A stretch of DNA of 57,261 bases, from the NCBI GenBank assembly GCA_021822385.1, contig JAKARC010000014.1, positions 1 to 57,261 on the forward strand. The letters run 5' to 3'. The notes beneath the pieces are model-generated. The model was not told where the DNA came from. It ran no database searches and saw only the letters and a list, made by a program, of their open reading frames with translations. The position numbers and the translations under genes are program-made. Numbering within the stretch: the stretch's first letter is position 1; the number at the start of each line of letters is the position of its first letter. Positions 52,223 through 57,261 of this stretch are shown here, piece by piece. The stretch is from Pseudomonadota bacterium. GTDB taxonomy: Bacteria; Pseudomonadota; Gammaproteobacteria; Steroidobacterales; Steroidobacteraceae.

Positions 52223-54039
52223 CAGGTCCTCCGCTTGTGCATGCGTACGCTGACGCGGGTGCCGGCTCCGGGCCGGCTCTCGATGCGCCATTCGCCACCG
52301 ATGTCGGTGGCGCGTTGACGCATGCTGGTCAAGCCGAAGCCCTGGCGCTCGTGACGTTCCGGACTCTGGCCCATGCCCTGACCGTCATCCTCGATGGCCA
52401 TCACCCAATGGGCGTCCTCGTTCGTGATCGTGATCCGGACTGTCGTGGGGCGTCCGTGGCGTACCGCATTGCTGACCGCCTCCTGGGCAATCCGCAGCAG
52501 CTCATGCTCCTGCTCGGGCGGCAAACCCGTGTCGATCGTGTCGCCGCTGAAGGTGCAGGTGACACCACCCGGCACAGTGGAACGTTCGGCAAGCTGGCGC
52601 AGCGCGAGCTCGAGTCCCGTGCGGCGCGTCTGATCGAGTCTGAGCGCCATGACCGAGCGACGGGCCTCGGCAAGTCCGTCCCGGGCCAGATCGCGGATGC
52701 GCGACAGGGTGATGGCGAGGTCCGAACCCTTCTCCCGGCAGGGCGGGGATTCCTCCAGTGCCCCGAGCTGCATCAGGATGCCGGTGAACGCCTGCGCGAG
52801 ACCGTCATGTATCTCCTGGCCGATGCGTGCGCGCTCGACGAGAACGGCGGCTTCCTTGGCTTGGTAGGCGAGCCGCGTCAACTGCACCGCCAGAGTAGCT
52901 TGCTGCGCCAGGGCGACCAGCAGCTCGCTGTGCGGTACGTCTTCGGCCTTGTGACGAAAGCGCAGGAGCAGAAAGCCGACGTTGCGCGAGCCGAACACCA
53001 GCGGGTAGACCACTTTGCCGATGTGACCCTCGCGCCGGTCGAACGCGAGCATGCCGGGCCAGAATTCCTGGTGCTGCTGCGCCACGTCGAGATACATCGG
53101 CTCATGGGGCTGGCCGAAGCGGTAGCCGAACGGCGAGTCAACCGGCACGCTGATCGGGTAGGGCGGCTCTTCGAGCTTGCCGGCATTCACGTGCGCGGCG
53201 ATACGCCACTCCTGCAGGCTATCGCGCGATACCACCACCGCTCCCGATACGGCGTCAAACTGGCGGGTCGCCTCGAGCAGCAGATGGCCGAGGAAGCTGT
53301 TCAGGTCGGGTTCGCTCGCCAGCCGCTCGAGGTTGCCCCGAATCACCGCATTGGCCTTGGCGAGCTCGGCAACGCGTTCCTCGGCCGCCCGCTCGCGCGT
53401 GCGGCGCATGTCATCGAGCAGCCGCTGGCGGTGCAGCGCCGCGCCAATCACGCTGGCTGCCGTCTCGAGCGCCGCCAGCTCGGCAGAGTCGATGGCCCGC
53501 CGCTTGCGCGTATTGTCGAGGCTGATAGCGCCGATGAATTCTCCGGCAATGATGATCGGCACAACGGCCTTGCTCTGCGTTCCGATGCCCTCGAAGCTGG
53601 TCGAGCCGGACATCGGCCGCCCCGTCTCCCCGGGATTGATGCACAGCGTGTGGCCGAGACGCAGCTCTGCGCAGATCGCCGGTAAATCGCGCTCATCACA
53701 GGAGCGTGCCGCCACGTCGTCCAGATGCGAGGGCACGCCCTCGGCGGTCCATTCCGCGACCACGATCAGCAGCGGCTCGTCATTCGGGCCGCGGCGGGTC
53801 CGCATCACGTTGACCCGGTCAACCTGCGCGGCTTGACCAATCAACCGTAGAACTTCCGGTATTGCCCCCCGCACGTCCGGAGTCTCAAGCAGCATGCGGC
53901 TGGCTTTGGCGGAGGCGGCCAGCAGCCCCTCCTGGCGCTGCAGCGATTCGTTGACGTGGGTCAGTTCATCGCTGCAGGGAACGATGTCTCCGGCCGAAGC
54001 CACCCGGCTTTGGAGGCCAGTGTTGGCCGCTGTGCTCAT
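52222..54039 (-). CDS. GAF-domain sensor histidine kinase (NarX/DegS-type, HisKA_3)
   Basis: The 605-aa kinase has no membrane segment. It has two GAF-like sensor domains, about residues 40-190 (TRRGPNDEPLLIVVAEWT; AVVPIIIAGEFIGAISLDN) and about 235-385 (GAVVVSRDSLQEWRI; VVYPLVFGSRNVGFLLLRF), joined by a coiled coil. The HisKA_3 phosphoacceptor is near residue 406 in ARIGQEIHDGLAQAFTGI, and the ATPase domain follows (RIAQEAVSNAVRHG; EDDGQGMG; GFGLTSMRQRA). The start at 54039 is the first plausible ATG with GAGAGAC upstream. A soluble signal is expected, but the ligand is unknown. Confidence 0.9.
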   Translation of the reverse strand: MSTAANTGLQSRVASAGDIVPCSDELTHVNESLQRQEGLLAASAKASRMLLETPDVRGAIPEVLRLIGQAAQVDRVNVMRTRRGPNDEPLLIVVAEWTAEGVPSHLDDVAARSCDERDLPAICAELRLGHTLCINPGETGRPMSGSTSFEGIGTQSKAVVPIIIAGEFIGAISLDNTRKRRAIDSAELAALETAASVIGAALHRQRLLDDMRRTRERAAEERVAELAKANAVIRGNLERLASEPDLNSFLGHLLLEATRQFDAVSGAVVVSRDSLQEWRIAAHVNAGKLEEPPYPISVPVDSPFGYRFGQPHEPMYLDVAQQHQEFWPGMLAFDRREGHIGKVVYPLVFGSRNVGFLLLRFRHKAEDVPHSELLVALAQQATLAVQLTRLAYQAKEAAVLVERARIGQEIHDGLAQAFTGILMQLGALEESPPCREKGSDLAITLSRIRDLARDGLAEARRSVMALRLDQTRRTGLELALRQLAERSTVPGGVTCTFSGDTIDTGLPPEQEHELLRIAQEAVSNAVRHGRPTTVRITITNEDAHWVMAIEDDGQGMGQSPERHERQGFGLTSMRQRATDIGGEWRIESRPGAGTRVSVRMHKRRT

Positions 54040-54458
54040 ATCGATTATGTCTCTCGCGATCCGGATGAACCAAGGGGCGAGGCTGTACGAGCACGGTCTG
54101 GAGCGCTCTTGCGCGGCATCGGCGCGACAGTCGCGACCGGGCTCGAGTCTCATGTGGGCGACATATCCGTATCGGCGCCACCACAAAGTGTAACGCTTCG
54201 TGCGGTCTTGGAAGTAGGCATCCCTCGGTTTCCGGATACGCACCTCTCCCTATAGAGAGAGGAATGACCGGCGCACCGGGCGAGCGCAGAGGTAAAGTCC
54301 GCAGCGACGGAATATTGGCCTACTTCGATGCCCCGGATGAGCGCACAGGCCGCAAAACATAAGGAACTCCATGTGCCGAGTTCAGCTTCCTCCGACAGCT
54401 TCCCATCGCCTTGACGCCTCCTGCGGCGGCCGGTCTAATAGCCCGCTACTCCTGCGAT
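54040..54458. other. Intergenic stretch between kinase and tRNA-Phe
   Basis: The 419 bases hold the upstream region of the GAF kinase, a short inverted repeat CCTCTC/GAGAGG at 54243-54262, and the tRNA promoter at 54411-54439. A 32-codon frame at 54264-54362 has a purine-rich leader but no other support. No larger gene is visible. Confidence 0.6.
54411..54439 (+). promoter_or_regulatory. Promoter of tRNA-Phe
   Basis: TTGACG at 54411-54416 and TCTAAT at 54434-54439 are separated by 17 bp, near-consensus sigma70 elements. Transcription would start near 54446, followed by a GC-rich discriminator typical of stable RNA genes, about 13 bases before the mature tRNA. Confidence 0.75.
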
Positions 54459-54534
<76 letters not shown>

Positions 54535-54650
54535 CTAACTCATTGAATATCAACAACATTCTCATCGAGCAATTTTAGGAAGCTCGGCGGGTCTGCCAGG
54601 AATGTGCCATGGATTTGCGCATGTCCCGCTGTGGTCCGCAAGAATTTGAG

Positions 54651-55731
54651 TCACGCGGCAGCAAGCCGGTATTCGTGATGGAGTCCGCCGAGAATGGGTT
54701 CAGCTTTCACGGCATAGGACTCTGCGCGACGGTGTCGTGAAGCGGATTTCGGGATAGTGGCGAGCGGAGGATCTGGAATACCGGGTCCCAAGGCCATATG
54801 CGGACGACCGCGGTTGTAGTGCTGGATCCATGCTCTCAAGAGAGCGCGAAGATGCGACTCAGACAGCGGCACCAGCCAGTCGAGACACTCCCTGCGCAAC
54901 GTGCCGATCACGCGCTCGCAGATAGCATTCATCTTCGGACAGTGAGGGGCGGATTTGAGTACGCTGATTCCGAGCGCCTCGATCGACTCATCGAGCTGTC
55001 GGGAGAAGATGCAGTCGAGGTCATGGAGCAGGAATTTATACCGGTGCTCCAGACCGCTCACCTCGCGCAGCTGTTGCAACGTCCAGGCGGCACTCGGATG
55101 AGCTGTGGCGTTGCAGTGGATCAGGCGCCACGTTCCGTGCTCGATGACCACGAAGACGTACAGCATGCGAAAGCTGGCCGTGATCGCGAGGCAGAAATCG
55201 CAGCTCAGCATTCCCTGGGCATGTAGGCGCAGGAAGGTCGACCACCGCAGATCCCCTCGCGGGCGGCCAGGTGGATGCCGAGGCATATACTTGCGGACCG
55301 TTCGGGGAGAGACCCGGATATCCAGCTTCAATAGCAGCTCATTAGCGATGCGTTCCTCACCCCAGCGGGGATTCTCGAGGGCCATGCGTCGAATGAGGCG
55401 TTGCAGTTCACCTGGAATAGGCGGTCGGCCCGGCCGGGACTTCAGACGCCACAGCAGCTTCCAAGCCTTGCGATGCCAGCGAAGCAACGTTTCCGGACGC
55501 ACGACGACCAAGGCACGCCGCCAATCGAAGAGGTGGGACAGCAGCACCAGTCGAACTCGCGTGACCGGGTCGATTCGGCGCGGCTTGACGCCGCGCTCGA
55601 TACTAGAGACTCAGTTGCCGTCGCAGGAAGAGATTCTCCGCTTTGAGCGATCGACTCGATCGCACCGCCAGTCGCAACCACTGGAGCGCATCACAAATCA
55701 GGGCGAGGAGGACAGTGAAGCCGGTGCGCAT
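54651..55731 (-). pseudogene. Frameshifted DDE integrase-core transposase
   Basis: Two frames together form one transposase of the integrase-core family related to IS3/IS481. The N-terminal part starts at ATG 55731 and reads to AENLFLRRQLSL, then a TAG at 55603-55605. The continuation lies one frame away and picks up directly as IERGVKPRRIDPVTRV, then LVVVRPETLLRWHRKAWK. One extra base near 55600-55606 accounts for the break. The catalytic core after that is intact to the stop at 54651, with Asp in LSCDFCLAI and HDLDCIF and the Glu in ICERVIGTLRRE. It lies 117 bp beyond tRNA-Phe. Terminal inverted repeats were not resolved. Confidence 0.85.
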
Positions 55732-55850
55732 GGCCGGATCGTGCCGCGCAGTCAGCACTTCGTCATCATCTTGACCAATTGCATCCGGTATCGAAATAAT
55801 TGCGGACTACAGGGGCTGCTCGCAAGAGCAGTCTCTACCGCAAACGGTCC

Positions 55851-56026
55851 GTGAGAACCAAGAGCGCGAACAAGAGCAAGGTCTTCAACAGGAATCCGAA
55901 GCTCGCTGCGCAAGTCGAGCGTGCACCACTGCGAACTGGCGAGAGCGCTCAGCGTACCGCGCGGATGTATGGGACGCCGCTCTATATATCTGGGAAAACG
56001 GCAAGGTCGTCGCCAAACGCCCGTGA
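55851..56026 (+). pseudogene. Small hypothetical gene broken by a 2-nt slip
   Basis: From GTG 55851 the frame reads VRTKSANKSKVFNRNPKLA and continues to RTARMYGTPLYI. The sensible continuation, WENGKVVAKRP and a stop at 56026, is in another frame. Removing one TA from TATATA near 55983-55988 restores a single frame of about 58 codons. Small proteins ending in a similar YxWENGKVV pattern occur in other bacteria, but I cannot name a family. It converges on the VapC-type gene. Confidence 0.5.
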
Positions 56027-56035
56027 GCGCCAAGG

Positions 56036-56455
56036 TTACTTCCAGGGATTGAGGAGAGACTTGACGGATCCCTGGAAGTCCGCCGTGTTCCTGGTCACCA
56101 CTGTGAGGTCGTGCACCTGCGCCGAGGCGGCGATAAGCGCATCCATCGCATGGATGGGTCGGCCGCGCGCCTCGCGGCGGGCCACCACCCTTCCCCATTC
56201 GTCGGCGATGGCCCCATCGATCCCAATGATCCGCTCCTCGAACCGTAACGGCAGCTCGCCGCACAACCACTCATTGAGTCGCCGGCGCCGGCCACCGACG
56301 TGCAGCCGCTCGATACCGTGGCGCAGCTCCGCGAAGGTCACGACGCTGAGGAAAACCTGATTCTCATCGACCTGGGCGAGCCACTCGACGACACCCGCGT
56401 TGGGCTGCGGTTTCGTCCATTCGGAGACGACGTTCGTGTCGAGCAGAAAGCTCAC
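56036..56455 (-). CDS. PIN-domain toxin (VapC/FitB-type)
   Basis: A 139-aa PIN-domain ribonuclease toxin. The acidic residues are Asp6 (FLLDTNVVSE), Glu43 (FAELRHGIERL), Asp105 (HAMDALIAASA) and Asp126 (TRNTADF), so the active site looks intact. It starts with GTG at 56455, overlapping the antitoxin stop by four bases (GTGA). The pair is the only apparently intact gene set in this mobile tail. The cleavage target, probably a tRNA or rRNA, is not predictable. Confidence 0.92.
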   Translation of the reverse strand: MSFLLDTNVVSEWTKPQPNAGVVEWLAQVDENQVFLSVVTFAELRHGIERLHVGGRRRRLNEWLCGELPLRFEERIIGIDGAIADEWGRVVARREARGRPIHAMDALIAASAQVHDLTVVTRNTADFQGSVKSLLNPWK

Positions 56456-56706
56456 AATGTGGGCGCGCGCAGCCGACCCTTGGGGCGGCAGACTTTAAGA
56501 CCCGAGCCACGAAGCGGCGAGGCCTTGAAGAAATCGACCAGCGTGCCGCTGCGCTGGGTCTTACGCTCCCATTCCTCGGCATCCACGACGACGGCTGTCC
56601 GCTTGCCGTTGCGGGTAATCGTTTGCGGGCCCTGCGTGCGAGCGTTCTCAATGACCTCGCTCAGCTTTGCCTTGGCCTGAGCGACGGTCCAGATGTCGTT
56701 GTCCAT
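56452..56706 (-). CDS. Phd/YefM-family antitoxin
   Basis: An 84-aa antitoxin. The N-terminal DNA-binding domain is of Phd/YefM type (WTVAQAKAKLSEVIENART, then QTITRNGKRTAVVVDAEEWE). The C-terminal part (TLVDFFKASPLRGSGL) is the toxin-binding tail. It precedes and overlaps the PIN toxin and would repress their shared promoter. A good sigma70-type promoter lies upstream. Confidence 0.92.
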   Translation of the reverse strand: MDNDIWTVAQAKAKLSEVIENARTQGPQTITRNGKRTAVVVDAEEWERKTQRSGTLVDFFKASPLRGSGLKVCRPKGRLRAPTL

Positions 56707-56739
56707 GACACTCGCCTAGCCTAGATGGTCAAGGTGGTC

Positions 56740-56767
56740 ATTATAGTCATAATCGGGTCCTGCGCAA
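56740..56767 (-). promoter_or_regulatory. Promoter of the toxin-antitoxin operon
   Basis: On the minus strand TTGCGC and a perfect TATAAT are separated by 16 bp, placing the start near 56733, about 27 bases before the antitoxin ATG. TGAC/TGACC motifs recur around the -10 box and start, and may form the antitoxin operator. Confidence 0.65.
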
Positions 56768-56959
56768 TCCCGCTCATGCTCGAGGACATCTGCTTGGCGC
56801 ACCGCGTGGGAAAGAAAGAAGGGCTCGACAGTAATCGAGACCTCATCAGCCGCCCTGTTGGCGGGGGCGTAAATCCGCGCAATTTTGGAGTTGAGAGGCG
56901 GATTTGGCGCGAGCGACTTCGCGTCGCCGGCGGAGATGGCGACTGCGGGTGTCGCTAAG

Positions 56960-57136
56960 GTTTAGAGTCCCCCGTAGGGATCCGTAAACCCCTCGCCTTT
57001 AGGCGACGGGAAGGTCGGCTGGATATATCATCAAGACGATGAAGGACTACAAGAGCAGCAGCCATGCGGTTTGGGACTGCAAGTACCACCTAGTGTGGAT
57101 TACGAAGTACCGGTACCCAGTCTTGGTAGGGGATGC
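56960..57136 (+). mobile_element. IS200/IS605-family element, left end and truncated tnpA
   Basis: A subterminal hairpin CCCCTCGCC-TTTA-GGCGACGGG at 56989-57010 is the imperfect palindrome expected at the left end of IS200/IS605 elements. tnpA starts at 57039 (MKDYKSSSHAVWDCKYHLVW, then ITKYRYPVLVGD), the N-terminus of the Y1 single-strand transposase. After about residue 32 the sequence switches abruptly to another transposase on the opposite strand, so the HUH and catalytic Tyr parts are absent and the element is dead. Confidence 0.8.
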
Positions 57137-57261
57137 CTCTTGGCCGCCCCGGTGGGCGAGGGGGAAGATATTTCCGTACGGTGCGCGGCGAGATCTGTAT
57201 TCCGAGCTTCAGAAAAAGCTCATTGGCGATCCGTTCCTCGCCCCATGTGGGATTCTCGCTC
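57137..57261 (-). pseudogene. Fragment of a second integrase-core transposase (runs off right edge)
   Basis: On the minus strand the sequence reads SENPTWGEERIANELFLKLG, then SPRTVRKYLPPRPPGRPRG. This is the same family as the transposase at 54651-55731 but clearly diverged from it. It stops at the IS200 junction, so the C-terminal catalytic part is missing. Its N-terminal part lies beyond the window. Confidence 0.85.

Noticed and set aside
54243-54262. CCTCTC/GAGAGG inverted repeat as an intrinsic terminator
   Set aside because: Short stem without a T-run on either strand, and it lies upstream, not downstream, of the nearby gene.
54264-54362. 32-codon frame after GAGAGAGGA
   Set aside because: Spacing between the purine run and ATG is too short, and the peptide shows no family or coupling evidence.

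Overview
The window is a high-GC chromosomal segment of a gammaproteobacterium. The evidence is the C5 haem pathway (hemA/hemL), YggX beside mutY, HrpB, minCDE, a sigma54/NtrC-type P-II gene, a cyclic-di-GMP-I riboswitch and a PEP-CTERM protein. The gene mix recalls the Nevskiales/Steroidobacterales/Xanthomonadales neighbourhood, but that placement is inference. GTGA, ATGA and TGATG stop/start overlaps are very frequent, and I used them to choose many start codons.

Layout. 1-5.3 kb: a two-domain VOC protein whose C-terminus becomes an RKAPA pentapeptide tail running off the window edge, a YiiD-type thioesterase, glyoxalase I, acetolactate synthase large subunit (ilvB) diverging from its small subunit (ilvN), and a P-II gene with a recognisable sigma54 promoter and NtrC site. 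5.3-14.1 kb: a ferredoxin reductase, then a complete histidine utilisation locus. hutF and hutC read left and hutI-hutH-hutG-hutU read right from a shared promoter/operator; HutF plus HutG define the five-step route through N-formylglutamate. 14.1-22 kb: a c-di-GMP-I riboswitch leading a gene with two SPOR-like segments, a zinc-ribbon protein, and a double-length UvrA (1911 aa, four ATP-binding P-loops). 22-26 kb: a sparsely coding stretch with a lytic transglycosylase coupled to a small unknown gene, a DUF2892 membrane protein and a Spy/CpxP-like periplasmic protein. 26-38.6 kb, rightward: DOMON-like protein, NamZ/DUF1343, YgiQ radical SAM, GNAT, PEP-CTERM protein, NfeD plus slipin, DUF423, hrpB, and minC-minD-minE.

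38.7-54 kb, leftward: a long gene train read in the order GAF histidine kinase, NarL-type regulator, hemA, hemL, a second histidine kinase and OmpR-type regulator, hemC, hemD, hemB, hemE, hemF, a PRC-barrel lipoprotein, mutY, yggX, edd. It takes glutamyl-tRNA to protoporphyrinogen IX with a two-component system physically inside the haem operon. Nearly every internal junction overlaps or abuts, so co-transcription of the central block is likely.

54.4-57.3 kb: tRNA-Phe with its own promoter marks the end of the core block. Beyond it lies a small mobile scrapyard: a frameshifted transposase, a frameshifted small gene, an intact Phd/VapC-type toxin-antitoxin pair, the left end of an IS200/IS605 element with truncated tnpA, and a fragment of a second copy of the first transposase family. 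No CRISPR array, rRNA or prophage structural gene is visible.
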